A program made the translations under genes and the position numbers. This document shows positions 17,565 through 25,596 of a DNA stretch of 64,000 nt, one piece after another. The notes beneath the pieces are model-generated. The model made no database searches. It was not told the origin of the DNA and saw only the letters and a list, made by a program, of their open reading frames with translations. The number at the start of each line of letters is the position of its first letter. The first letter of the stretch is position 1. Where the stretch lies: positions 124,001-188,000 of the forward strand of contig NZ_WODA01000023.1 of assembly GCF_009729855.1 (NCBI RefSeq). The letters run 5' to 3'. The stretch is from Agromyces luteolus. Its GTDB lineage: Bacteria; Actinomycetota; Actinomycetes; Actinomycetales; Microbacteriaceae.

Positions 17565-18815
17565 ATGGGCGAGAACGACGTCGCGACGTCGCCACAGGTG
17601 CTGCGGCGCGTCAACGCGCGCCGGGTCCTCGAGCACGCATGGCAGACGGGCGCCTTCACGGCCGCCGACGTGATGACCGAGACCGGGCTCACCCGGTCGA
17701 CCGTGATCGGACTCTGCGACGAGCTCGTGCGCATGGGGTGGCTGACCGAGCTCGAGGACGCCAGGACGTTCGGCACCTACACGAAGGGCCGCCCGGCCCG
17801 CCGCTACTCGCTGCGGGAACGCGCCGCCGTCGTCGTCGCCCTCGACGCCGGGTACGACCACGTCTCCGCGACCGTCGCCGACCTGCGCGGCACGCCCCTC
17901 GCCCGGCGCACCGCCTCGATCGCCGCGGCTGGGCCCGGCCGGACGGAGCGACTCGCCGATGCCGCAGCGCGGCGCTCGCTCGCCCGGACCACCGTCGACG
18001 AGGCCCGGCGCGCCGCGGGCGTCGCCGCCGAGGACGTCGTCGCGATCGCGATCGCGGTCCCCGCACCGGTCGACGCCGACGGCACCTCCCCCGCCGAGCA
18101 CTGGTTCTGGAACCTGACGAATCCCGGGTACGCCGAGCTGTTCGGGGGCGACGCCGAGATCGTCGTCGTCGAGAACGACGCGAACCTCGCGGCCATCGCC
18201 GAGCGTTCGGCGCCGGGCGGCGGCGGCCGCGACGTCGACTCCTTCATCGCCCTCATCGTCGGCGAGGGCCTCGGCGCGGGCCTCATGATCGACGGGCGGC
18301 TCGTCCGCGGGCGGCGCGGAGGAGCCGGCGAGCTCCGGTTCCTCGACCACGTCGAGGGCGTCGGCTCGGCCGACGGACTCGCGCTGCTCGCCCGGCGATG
18401 GGCCACGGAGGCCGTCCGCTCGGGCGCCGGCGCCGGCGCCGACAGCGCGCTCGAGCGCCTCGATCCGGGGTCGATCGACGAGACGCAGGTCGGCGCGGCC
18501 GCGCTCGAGGGCGACCCCGTCGCCCTCGAGATCGTCGACCGCCTGGCGGCTCGACTCGCCCGGATCTGCCTCGTGCTCGGCGACCTCCTCGACGTCGACC
18601 GCATCATCGTCAGCGGCGACGCGAGCCGGTCCCTCCCGATGGTCATCGACGCCGCTGCGCGGGTGATCGAGGGGAGCGACGATCCGAGCGCGCCCGAACT
18701 GCGGACCTCGACGCTCGGCGAGGGCTGCGTGACGGCCGGGGCGATCGAGCACGCACTCGCAGCGGTCCGGGCTCGCGCGCTCGACCTCAGGCCGTCGACC
18801 CGCGGGGCGGCCTGA
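17565..18815 (+). CDS. ROK-family transcriptional repressor (XylR/NagC type)
   Basis: 416 aa. An N-terminal winged HTH (about residues 10-75) reads VLRRVNARRVLEHAWQTG and LTRSTVIGLCDELVRMGWL. A ROK sugar-binding domain follows with VVALDAGYDHVSATVADL, VENDANLAAIAE and IVGEGLGAGLMIDGRLVRG. The cysteine cluster that binds zinc in many ROK proteins is absent. It is expected to repress the divergent alpha-glucoside operon and release DNA on binding sugar. The start at 17565 has AAAGG upstream; ATG 17535 is an alternative. Confidence 0.85.
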   Translation: MGENDVATSPQVLRRVNARRVLEHAWQTGAFTAADVMTETGLTRSTVIGLCDELVRMGWLTELEDARTFGTYTKGRPARRYSLRERAAVVVALDAGYDHVSATVADLRGTPLARRTASIAAAGPGRTERLADAAARRSLARTTVDEARRAAGVAAEDVVAIAIAVPAPVDADGTSPAEHWFWNLTNPGYAELFGGDAEIVVVENDANLAAIAERSAPGGGGRDVDSFIALIVGEGLGAGLMIDGRLVRGRRGGAGELRFLDHVEGVGSADGLALLARRWATEAVRSGAGAGADSALERLDPGSIDETQVGAAALEGDPVALEIVDRLAARLARICLVLGDLLDVDRIIVSGDASRSLPMVIDAAARVIEGSDDPSAPELRTSTLGEGCVTAGAIEHALAAVRARALDLRPSTRGAA

Positions 18816-18890
18816 CCGGGCCGGACGCCGCCGGACGTGCCGACGACACCGACCTGCGGTCGGATCGCGCCGGCGGGCATGATGGTCCGC

Positions 18891-19640
18891 ATGAGCTCCC
18901 TCGCCGACCTCCACGCCGTCGTGGAGGCGTTCGCGCACGAGGCCGCGGGCACCGACCCCGAGGCCCCGGTGCGATCCTCGATCTGGCCGACCGTCGGACG
19001 GATCGTCGATCACCTCGGCACCATCCAGCGCTGGGCCGCCGAGCAGGTGCGCACCGGCGCACCCGCCGACCGGCGGGCGTTCCGCCGACCCGAGGGAGCG
19101 GACCCGGCGGCCTGGTTCCGCGAGGGCGCACAGCAGCTCACGCGCACGCTCGACGGCGCCGACCCCGAGCGCTCGGTCCCGATCCTGTACGGGGCGACGG
19201 GCACCGTGTCCTTCTGGCAGCGACGGATGGCGCACGAGGCGACGAAGCACCTGTGGGACCTCCGATCGGCGCGCGACCCCGATCCACGGTTCCCGCCCGA
19301 GGTCGGCGCCGTCGGCCGAGCGGACGCCATCGACGAGTTCGGCGACGTGTTCATGGCGGAGGCGCGACGTCGCGGCATCCAGCACCTCGCCCGGGCCGTC
19401 GCGCTCGTGGCGACGGACACCGCCGACAGCTGGCGCGTCTCGCCGAAGTGGGTGCTCGATCGTGACCGGCGGGTCGCGGCATCCGCCCCGCCCGCGGCCG
19501 CGACGATCTCGGCCGAGGTCGGCGACCTCGCGCTGCTGCTCTGGGAACGCGCGGACCTCGCGGCGCCCGACGGCCGGTTCCGCGTCGACGGGGAGCCCGG
19601 CGTGGCGACCGCGCTCGCGACGACGCCGGTGCACCTCTGA
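18891..19640 (+). CDS. Maleylpyruvate isomerase-family (mycothiol-dependent, DinB-like) protein
   Basis: 249 aa. An N-terminal MDMPI/DinB four-helix bundle has the metal-site histidines in IVDHLGTIQRW and MAHEATKHLWD. A C-terminal domain ends LLLWERADLAAPDGRFRVDG, a standard MDMPI_C feature. Family members use mycothiol as cofactor or S-transfer partner, consistent with an actinobacterial host; the substrate is unknown. A CATGAT hexamer 8 nt upstream of the ATG suggests a leaderless start. The last 12 nt recur 30 nt further on, a small 3'-end duplication. Confidence 0.75.
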   Translation: MSSLADLHAVVEAFAHEAAGTDPEAPVRSSIWPTVGRIVDHLGTIQRWAAEQVRTGAPADRRAFRRPEGADPAAWFREGAQQLTRTLDGADPERSVPILYGATGTVSFWQRRMAHEATKHLWDLRSARDPDPRFPPEVGAVGRADAIDEFGDVFMAEARRRGIQHLARAVALVATDTADSWRVSPKWVLDRDRRVAASAPPAAATISAEVGDLALLLWERADLAAPDGRFRVDGEPGVATALATTPVHL

Positions 19641-19771
19641 CCCGTGCGCCGACGACCCGTGCACCTCTGAGCACGCCCGTCGCCGCGCTGCTCGTTCGCG
19701 CGGGGTTCTTCCGGACGTCACCGGCGGGGCCTAGCCTGAGCGCGGATCCGAACGCCAGCAGAGGAGCTCGC

Positions 19772-21043
19772 ATGTCCACGAGACGACCCGATCGCCCCAG
19801 CACCGCACGCCGCACCCCGCTCGTCGCCGCCTCGGTCGCGGCGCTCGCGCTCGGCGCCTCCCTCGTCGCCGCACCGGCGCACGCCGCGCCCGGCGGCGAA
19901 CCCGGGCGCGCCGACACCGTCCGCGTCGCCACCTACAACCTGTCCCTCAACCGGAACTTCGAGGGCCAGCTCGTCGCCGACCTCTCGACGCCCGACAACG
20001 CGCAGGCGAAGACCGTCGCCGAGATCATCCAGCGCGCGAACCCCGACATCGTGCTGCTCAACGAGTTCGACTACGTCGAGGGCGGCGTCGCGGTCGGCCT
20101 GTTCCGCGACAACTACCTCGAGGTCTCGCAGGGCGGGGCCGACCCGGTCGAGTATCCGTACGCGTTCGTCGCACCGTCGAACACGGGCATCCCGAGCGGG
20201 TTCGACCTCAACAACAACGGCGTGGTCGGCGGCGGCGACGACGCGTTCGGCTTCGGTTTCTTCCCCGGCCAGTTCGGCATGGCCGTGCTGTCGAAGCACC
20301 CGATCGACGTGGAATCGGTGCGGACCTTCCAGCACTTCCTGTGGAAGGACATGCCGGGCGCGCTGCTGCCCGACGACCCGAACACCGCGGCGCCCGCAGA
20401 CTGGTACTCGCCAGAGGAACTCGACGTGTTCCGCCTCTCGAGCAAGTCGCACTGGGACGTCCCCGTCGAGATCGGCGGTCGCACGGTGCACGTGCTCGCC
20501 TCGCACCCGACGCCGCCGACGTTCGACGGCGCCGAGGACCGCAACGGCACGCGCAACCACGACGAGATCCGCTTCTGGGCCGACTACGTGAGGCCCGGCG
20601 CGGCCTCCCGGTACATCTACGACGACACCGGCGCGACCGGCGGACTGAAGCCGGGTTCGTCGTTCGTGATCATGGGCGACCAGAACGCCGACCAGCTCGA
20701 CGGCGACTCGGTGGATGCCGCGATCCAGCAGCTGCTCGACCACCCGCGCATCACCGACCCGCTGCCCACCTCGGAGGGCGCGGTCGAGGCGTCCCTGCTG
20801 CAGGGCGGCGCCAACCTGACGCACGAGGGCGACCCCGCCTACGACACGGCCGACTTCAACGACAACCCGGCGCCCGGCAACCTCCGCGCCGACTACGTGC
20901 TGCCGTCGAAGGACCTCCGCGTGGCCGACGCGGGCGTGTTCTGGCCTGTCCAGGCCGATCCGCTGTCGGCGCTCACGGGCACCTTCCCGTTCCCGTCGAG
21001 CGACCACCGGCTCGTCTGGGTCGACGTGCACGTGCGACGCTGA
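19772..21043 (+). CDS. Secreted endonuclease/exonuclease/phosphatase-fold protein
   Basis: 423 aa with a Sec signal peptide: a basic start, a hydrophobic core around 17-33 and AHA-A near residue 38. The mature domain is of the EEP superfamily: VRVATYNLSLNRN, NPDIVLLNEFD, FGMAVLSKHPI, VHVLASHPTPP, VIMGDQNAD and a final SSDHRLVWVDV, covering the metal-binding Asn/Glu and Asp/His dyads. The likely role is an extracellular phosphodiesterase or nuclease that scavenges phosphate. GAGGAG precedes the ATG. Its stop lies 8 nt before the repeat array. Confidence 0.85.
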   Translation: MSTRRPDRPSTARRTPLVAASVAALALGASLVAAPAHAAPGGEPGRADTVRVATYNLSLNRNFEGQLVADLSTPDNAQAKTVAEIIQRANPDIVLLNEFDYVEGGVAVGLFRDNYLEVSQGGADPVEYPYAFVAPSNTGIPSGFDLNNNGVVGGGDDAFGFGFFPGQFGMAVLSKHPIDVESVRTFQHFLWKDMPGALLPDDPNTAAPADWYSPEELDVFRLSSKSHWDVPVEIGGRTVHVLASHPTPPTFDGAEDRNGTRNHDEIRFWADYVRPGAASRYIYDDTGATGGLKPGSSFVIMGDQNADQLDGDSVDAAIQQLLDHPRITDPLPTSEGAVEASLLQGGANLTHEGDPAYDTADFNDNPAPGNLRADYVLPSKDLRVADAGVFWPVQADPLSALTGTFPFPSSDHRLVWVDVHVRR

Positions 21044-21050
21044 CGACCCC

Positions 21051-21248
21051 GGTTCGAGTAGCCGCGAAGCGGCCCCCGGTGGTCGAGTAGTCGCGAAGCG
21101 GCCCCCGGTGGTCGAGTAGCCGCGAAGCGGCGTATCGAGACCCACACGAACGGGTCTCGATACGCGCCTGCGGCGCTACTCGACCACCGGGAGCGACGCC
21201 GGCGCTACTCGACCACCGGGGGCGACGCCGGCGCTACTCGACCACCGG
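21051..21248. repeat. Mirrored 29-bp repeat array (REP-like palindromic element)
   Basis: Three direct copies of a unit with core GTCGAGTAGYCGCGAAGCGG start at 21051, 21078 and 21107. After a central hairpin, three inverted copies of GCTACTCGACCACCGG follow at 21175, 21204 and 21233, again with a 29-bp period. The array sits between convergent genes. Every GGTGGTCGAGTAG copy can encode V-V-E-stop, and the last one provides the C terminus and stop of the TetR gene. I recall the same GGTCTCGATACG/CTACTCGACCACCGG words as dispersed elements in Microbacteriaceae genomes. Confidence 0.8.
21131..21164. terminator. Central hairpin of the repeat array, candidate bidirectional terminator
   Basis: A perfect 13-bp stem (CGTATCGAGACCC pairing with GGGTCTCGATACG) with an 8-nt loop, centred between two convergent genes. 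There is no U tract, but actinobacterial intrinsic terminators often lack one. Confidence 0.5.
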
Positions 21249-21848
21249 CTCGGCCGCCGGCGCCGGCAGCCCGGCAGCGCGGTGGGCGGATGCCACGAAC
21301 GCGGGCCGCACCCGCTCCCACCCGTCGAGGTACCCGCCGACCATCGCGGCGTCGCGCACGAGCACGAGCTCCGCGGCGCCGAGGCGCGGGTCCGGGGCAT
21401 CCGCGGCCTCGAGCACGTGCTCGAGCTCGGACCGGAACCACTCGCGGTGCGAAGCCACCGCCCTCCGCACGCCGCTGTCGGCGTCGGGGTACTCGGCGGC
21501 GGCGTTGATGAACGGGCACCCGCGCGTGTGGTGGCGCGCGACGTCGTCGGCGAGCCCGTCGATGACGAGGCCGACGAGTTCGCGAGGTTCGGCTCCGGTC
21601 GACTCGGCGGCGTCGAACGCGGCGCGGATGTTCGCGTCCTCGACGCCGAGGTACGCCTCGACGAGGTCCTCCTTGCTCGGGAAGTGCCGGTAGAACGTCG
21701 CTCGGGTGACGCCCGCCTCGCCCACGATCCGGTCGACGCCGACGGAGTGGATGCCCTCGCGGTAGAACAACTCGCTCGCGGTGGCGAGCAGGCGCTCGCG
21801 TGCAGCCGAGGTGCCGTTGGGGGTGGTCCGTGTCGCCATGCCGTCCAT
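21234..21848 (-). CDS. TetR/AcrR-family repressor of the divergent hydrolase gene
   Basis: 204 aa. The HTH at the N terminus reads RERLLATASELFYREGIHSVGVDRIVGEAGVTRATFYRHFPSKEDL, and a ligand-binding helical domain follows. The start is ATG 21848, with ATG 21839 as alternative. Two copies of a TAGAACGATC-type operator flank the region, one against this start and one before the hydrolase gene, so the protein probably represses both. The final residues PVVE and the stop come from the repeat array, indicating that the repeat inserted into or next to the 3' end. Confidence 0.85.
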   Translation of the reverse strand: MDGMATRTTPNGTSAARERLLATASELFYREGIHSVGVDRIVGEAGVTRATFYRHFPSKEDLVEAYLGVEDANIRAAFDAAESTGAEPRELVGLVIDGLADDVARHHTRGCPFINAAAEYPDADSGVRRAVASHREWFRSELEHVLEAADAPDPRLGAAELVLVRDAAMVGGYLDGWERVRPAFVASAHRAAGLPAPAAEPVVE

Positions 21849-21850
21849 GA

Positions 21851-21866
21851 TAGAACGATCTTTCTC
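21851..21866. promoter_or_regulatory. Second, imperfect TetR operator next to the TetR start
   Basis: TAGAACGATCTTTCTC matches the perfect palindrome at 21921-21936 at 14 of 16 positions and lies 3 nt upstream of the TetR ATG, as expected for autorepression. Confidence 0.6.
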
Positions 21867-21873
21867 TTTTTGC

Positions 21874-21903
21874 TTGACACGGCTTCCGCCGTGGGCGTAC
21901 AGT
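21874..21903 (+). promoter_or_regulatory. Sigma-A-type promoter of the TetR-controlled hydrolase
   Basis: A consensus TTGACA (21874-21879) is followed after 18 bp by TACAGT (21898-21903). Transcription would start near 21910, directly before the operator. Confidence 0.65.
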
Positions 21904-21920
21904 CTGGGAATACCACAAGA

Positions 21921-21936
21921 TAGAACGATCGTTCTA
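21921..21936. promoter_or_regulatory. Perfect 16-bp TetR operator
   Basis: TAGAACGATCGTTCTA is fully palindromic and lies just downstream of the predicted transcription start of the hydrolase, 40 nt before its ATG. Repressor bound here would block elongation or promoter escape. Confidence 0.75.
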
Positions 21937-21976
21937 CTTCGACAGGACCACGAACCGATCACGAGGAGCAGGAACC

Positions 21977-22810
21977 ATGACCACCACCGGAAAGCCCCCC
22001 ATCGTCCTCATCCACGGACTCTGGATGACCCCGAAGAGCTGGGACACCTGGGCCGAGCGCTTCCGCTCGCTCGGACACGATGTCATCGTCCCGGGCTGGC
22101 CCGGCATCGACGACCGCTCGGTCGCCGACATCCGCTCGAACCCCGAACCCCTGAAGGGCATCGGGCTGAAGCAGATCGCCGACCACTACGAGGCGATCAT
22201 CCGCGCGCTGCCGCAGAAGCCCATCATCATGGGCCACTCGTTCGGCGGCGTCATCACCCAGATGCTCGCCGACCGCGGGCTCGGCGCCGCCTACGTGGCC
22301 GTCACTCCCGGCCAGACGGCCGGCGTCACGACGCTTCCGCCGTCGACGCTCCGCACCGGCTTCCCGATCCTCTCGAACCCCTTCGACCGGAACGGCGCCA
22401 AGCCCATCTCGAAGGCGCACTTCCACTTCACCTTCGGCAACGACCTCAGCCGCGAGGCCTCCGATCGCATCTGGGAGGACTTCGCCGTCAACAGCTACAA
22501 CCGGGTGTTCTTCGAGGGCGTCGCGTCGACGCTGAACGAGAAGGGCGGCGTCACGCACGTCGACTACGGCCGCACCGACCGTGCGCCGCTCCTGATCATC
22601 ACGGGCGAGATCGACCACGTCGTGCCGCCGGCCATCGGCCGCGCGATCGCGAAGAAGTACCGGTCGACCGGCAGCCCCGCCGTGGTCGACTACCGCGAGT
22701 TCGCAGGCCGCACCCACCGCATCGTCAGCCAGGACGGCTGGGAGGAGGTCGCCGACTTCGCGCTGACCTGGGCGCTCGAGCACGCCGAGGTGCAGCCCGC
22801 GACGGCGTGA
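21977..22810 (+). CDS. Alpha/beta hydrolase, TetR-regulated
   Basis: 277 aa. LIHGLWMTPKSW gives the oxyanion loop, S88 in GHSFGG is the nucleophile, the acid lies in ITGEIDHVVPP and the histidine in GRTHRIVSQ. Esterase, lactonase or non-haem haloperoxidase-like activity is possible. Divergence from a TetR repressor with clean operators suggests induction by its substrate or a toxic ester. GAGGAG precedes the ATG. Confidence 0.85.
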   Translation: MTTTGKPPIVLIHGLWMTPKSWDTWAERFRSLGHDVIVPGWPGIDDRSVADIRSNPEPLKGIGLKQIADHYEAIIRALPQKPIIMGHSFGGVITQMLADRGLGAAYVAVTPGQTAGVTTLPPSTLRTGFPILSNPFDRNGAKPISKAHFHFTFGNDLSREASDRIWEDFAVNSYNRVFFEGVASTLNEKGGVTHVDYGRTDRAPLLIITGEIDHVVPPAIGRAIAKKYRSTGSPAVVDYREFAGRTHRIVSQDGWEEVADFALTWALEHAEVQPATA

Positions 22811-22840
22811 CGCACCGGCGGGCGCGGAACGCACGCCGCC

Positions 22841-22861
22841 GCGCGGCCGCTCAGGCCGCGC
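22841..22861. terminator. GC hairpin between convergent genes
   Basis: GCGCGGCC-GCTCA-GGCCGCGC, a perfect 8-bp stem with a 5-nt loop, lying at the stop of the minus-strand gene and 31 nt after the hydrolase stop. It is a candidate bidirectional terminator. Confidence 0.45.
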
Positions 22862-23402
22862 CGGGAAGGCCGGGTCCGAACCGATCGGGCACGGCCTTCA
22901 CCACGCCCGGGAGCCACCGGTCGACGTCGGGCCACGCACGTGCCGTCGGCAGCCGGCGGATCAGCCCGGCGAGCGGCGCGTCGCCCGGCTCCCACGGCAG
23001 CACGCGACTGGGGGATGCCGCGGCGACGACGCCGAGCCACCAGTGCATCCAGGTGCCGCGGAGCGACTCCGGCTCGAGCACGACGTAGTAGTCGGGCACG
23101 CGCAGCTCGTGCCGGGCGACCGCGTCGATCACCTGCTCGATCTCGAGCTGCAGCACGCCGAGCGTCGAGCGCTCGTCGTAGAACTCCACCCAGGCGGATG
23201 CCACGTGGCCGAGCGGGTCGCGGTCGTGCACGACGAACGGCGCGTGCGAGGTCGCCGACCAGGTCACGACCTCGGCGTCGGTGGCATCCGTCATCTCGGC
23301 GAACGTCGCGGACTCGACGTTGGCCAGGCCGGCGAGCGATCCGATCGCAGCTCCGGCCTCGTCGCCGACGACGACGAGGGTGGTGCTGCCGGGTGCCTCC
23401 AT
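22851..23402 (-). CDS. Conserved-looking hypothetical protein (183 aa)
   Basis: I do not recognise a family. The protein starts with a strand-like TTLVVVGDEAGAAIGSL segment, has ATSHAPFVVHDRDPLGHVASAWVEFYDE in the middle and a tryptophan-rich WMHWWLGVVAAASPSRVLPW region. No signal peptide or clear transmembrane helix is seen. Third codon positions are strongly GC-biased, so it is a real gene. There is no good ribosome-binding site at ATG 23402. Confidence 0.6.
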   Translation of the reverse strand: MEAPGSTTLVVVGDEAGAAIGSLAGLANVESATFAEMTDATDAEVVTWSATSHAPFVVHDRDPLGHVASAWVEFYDERSTLGVLQLEIEQVIDAVARHELRVPDYYVVLEPESLRGTWMHWWLGVVAAASPSRVLPWEPGDAPLAGLIRRLPTARAWPDVDRWLPGVVKAVPDRFGPGLPGAA

Positions 23403-23517
23403 TTCCGGATCATACGTCCGGTTCGGCGGGCTCCGGCAGGGGCGTCATCGGCCCGTCGCACGATCGTTCCGAGATCGCAACACACGCCGGCGCGGGCCCG
23501 ACGTGGCGAGCGGGTGG

Positions 23518-24138
23518 TCAGACGGCCCGCTCGAGTTCCACGTCGGCGACCGCGGCGACCAGCTGGGGCAGCACCTCGTCGAACCCGACGCCACCGACGG
23601 TCTGCACGCTCCACGCCGACTCGGCCCACGCGAGCCGCGACACTGCGAGGTTGTCGAGCTTCGGATAGCTGTGCTGCTCGTGGCCGCTCAGCTCCGCCAG
23701 CACGTGGCGGATCAGCGTGCCGTGCGCGACGGCGAGCACCCGGGCATCGGAGTGATCGACTGCGATGCGCTCCAGTGCGCGGATGCCGCGCGGCCCGACC
23801 TCGTGCTCGGGCTCCTTGCCGGGGAACTCCCGTCCGGGCCAGCGCTCGTCGATCTGCGCGACGAGGGTGCCCTCGGCGTCGCCGAAGTCCTGCTCGACGA
23901 GGTCCTCGTACTCGCCTCCAACCGGCAGGCCGAGCCCCTCGGCGAGGATCGCCGCGGTCTCGCGGGCGCGGCCGAGCGTGGAGCTCACGACGACGTCCCA
24001 GTCGGCCGGGTCGAGCGTGCGCGCCGCCTGTCCGGCCTGCGCACGCCCCGTGTCGTTCAGCGGGATGTCCGTGCGGCCCTGCATGAGCCCGCGCAGGTTC
24101 CAGTCGGTCTGTCCGTGGCGGACGAGGGCGAGATGCAT
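23518..24138 (-). CDS. Histidine phosphatase (phosphoglycerate mutase-like)
   Basis: 206 aa, branch 1 of the histidine phosphatase superfamily. LVRHGQTDWN carries the phospho-accepting H8, and AVAHGTLIRH carries the second histidine. A proton-donor glutamate lies in EYEDLVEQDFGDAEG. Small-molecule phosphatase activity is more likely than mutase activity given the length and lack of glycolytic context. The start at 24138 is chosen because homology begins at once; the in-frame extension to 24282 has no match. Confidence 0.85.
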   Translation of the reverse strand: MHLALVRHGQTDWNLRGLMQGRTDIPLNDTGRAQAGQAARTLDPADWDVVVSSTLGRARETAAILAEGLGLPVGGEYEDLVEQDFGDAEGTLVAQIDERWPGREFPGKEPEHEVGPRGIRALERIAVDHSDARVLAVAHGTLIRHVLAELSGHEQHSYPKLDNLAVSRLAWAESAWSVQTVGGVGFDEVLPQLVAAVADVELERAV

Positions 24139-24296
24139 GGGTTCCAGCCTAGGCGGGGCCCGCTGGGTGGATGCCGCGTGCGGCGCGGCCTCCGCGTGAA
24201 CACCGAGGAAACCTCCGTGCGCGGCACGGATGCCGGCCGTCGCGCCGAGGCGCACCCTTGGTCGCATCGACATCCCGTGCACCGAAGGAGCACCCC

Positions 24297-25172
24297 ATGA
24301 CCGACACCGTCACGACCACCGCCGCGCCGACCGCCGACGCGGCTCCGGCTGCCGACGAGGCCGCCGCCGACCGCGCACTCAAGGCGAAGCACCGCGCGAT
24401 GTGGGCGTCGGGCGACTACGCGACGCTCGCGTCCGACCTCATCTGGAGCCTCGGGCCGCGACTCGTGGACGCGACCGGCATCCGGCCCGGCGAGCGCGTC
24501 CTCGACGTCGCCGCGGGGAGCGGCAACGTCGCCATCCCGGCGGCGCTCCGAGGCGCGACCGTCGTCGCGAGCGACCTCACCCCGGAGCTGTTCGACGTCG
24601 GGCGGCGACTCGCGACCGAGGCCGGCGCCGAGCTCGAGTGGCGCGAGGCCGACGCCGAGGCGCTGCCGTTCGGCGACGGCGTATTCGACGCCGTCCTCTC
24701 GTGCGTCGGCGTGATGTTCGCGCCGCACCACCGGCCCGCGGCCGACGAACTCGTGCGCGTCGCAAGGCCCGGCGGGCGCATCGGCCTGCTGAGCTGGACG
24801 CCCGAGGGCTTCATCGGCCGCATGTTCGCGGCCATGAAGCCGTTCAACGCGCCGCCGCCCGCCGGCGTGCAGCCGCCGCCGCTGTGGGGCGACGAGCAGC
24901 ACGTGCGCGAGCTGCTCGACGGCCGCGTCACCGACCTCGCGATGGAACGGGGCACCCTCGTGGTCGACCGCTTCCGCACCGGCGAGGAGCTTCGCGACTA
25001 CTTCAAGGCGCACTACGGTCCGACGATCGCGGTCTACGCCCGCATCGCCGACGACGCGTCCCGTGTGCGAGCCCTCGACGACGCGCTGGCCGCACTCGGC
25101 CGCGAGGCCGGGCTCGACGGCTCGGGCCGCCCCATCGAGTGGGAGTACCTGCTCGTCACCGCGCGGCGCTGA
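24297..25172 (+). CDS. Class I SAM-dependent methyltransferase
   Basis: 291 aa. An Ala/Thr-rich N terminus is followed by VLDVAAGSGNVAIPAA (SAM motif I), ASDLTPELFDVG, the GVMFAPHH segment and RPGGRIGLLSW. It resembles UbiE-like or SmtA-type small-molecule methyltransferases. The ATG at 24297 has AAGGAG 6 nt upstream. The 83-aa gene follows after 89 nt, with its own AAGGAG site. Confidence 0.8.
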   Translation: MTDTVTTTAAPTADAAPAADEAAADRALKAKHRAMWASGDYATLASDLIWSLGPRLVDATGIRPGERVLDVAAGSGNVAIPAALRGATVVASDLTPELFDVGRRLATEAGAELEWREADAEALPFGDGVFDAVLSCVGVMFAPHHRPAADELVRVARPGGRIGLLSWTPEGFIGRMFAAMKPFNAPPPAGVQPPPLWGDEQHVRELLDGRVTDLAMERGTLVVDRFRTGEELRDYFKAHYGPTIAVYARIADDASRVRALDDALAALGREAGLDGSGRPIEWEYLLVTARR

Positions 25173-25261
25173 GGCGTCGCCCCCGCTGAGCCCTCACCCC
25201 GGCGGACCTCACCGTTCCCCCTTCGAACCCCGTGAACCATCTCCGAAGGAGACCGACCGCC

Positions 25262-25513
25262 ATGCACCTCAGCGAGGACTACCAGGTGTTCGAACTGCAC
25301 CGCGCCGGCGAGCGCCGGCTGCAGCGCGAACTCGAGCTGCGCCGGCGCATCGCCGAGCGCATGGCCGAAACGGCGGCCGCCGCGGCCGACGCCGAGGCCG
25401 GCGAGGGCATGACGGATGCCGCGCGCCCGCGTCGCGGCATCCGTCAGCTGCTGCCCCGTCGCCTGCGGCCGCTCTCGCCATCGCGCCCCGCGATCGGCCC
25501 CGGAGCGGCGTGA
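25262..25513 (+). CDS. Small charged helical protein (83 aa), unknown
   Basis: The start at 25262 is set by AAGGAG upstream. The first 45 residues form a highly charged, probably helical stretch rich in Arg, Glu and Leu, and the tail is Arg/Pro-rich. No domain is recognised. Similar short proteins with an N-terminal acidic YQVFELHRAGERR segment seem common in this family, but I cannot confirm that here. Confidence 0.5.
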   Translation: MHLSEDYQVFELHRAGERRLQRELELRRRIAERMAETAAAAADAEAGEGMTDAARPRRGIRQLLPRRLRPLSPSRPAIGPGAA

Positions 25514-25583
25514 ACGCCCCGCGCACCGCGCGCCGGGGACGGACTTCCGGTCCGTCCCCGGTGCGGATCGCGCGATCCGGCCC

Positions 25584-25589
25584 TAGAAT
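25584..25589 (+). promoter_or_regulatory. -10 element of a leaderless gene
   Basis: TAGAAT ends 7 nt before the GTG of the regulator gene at 25597, and no ribosome-binding sequence lies between. This is the usual geometry for a leaderless actinobacterial mRNA. Confidence 0.5.
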
Positions 25590-25596
25590 CGGCGCC

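Noticed and set aside
21051..21248. Possible CRISPR array from the regular 29-bp period
   Set aside because: There are no unique spacers between copies, the right half is inverted, and no cas genes are present; it is a palindromic repeat element.
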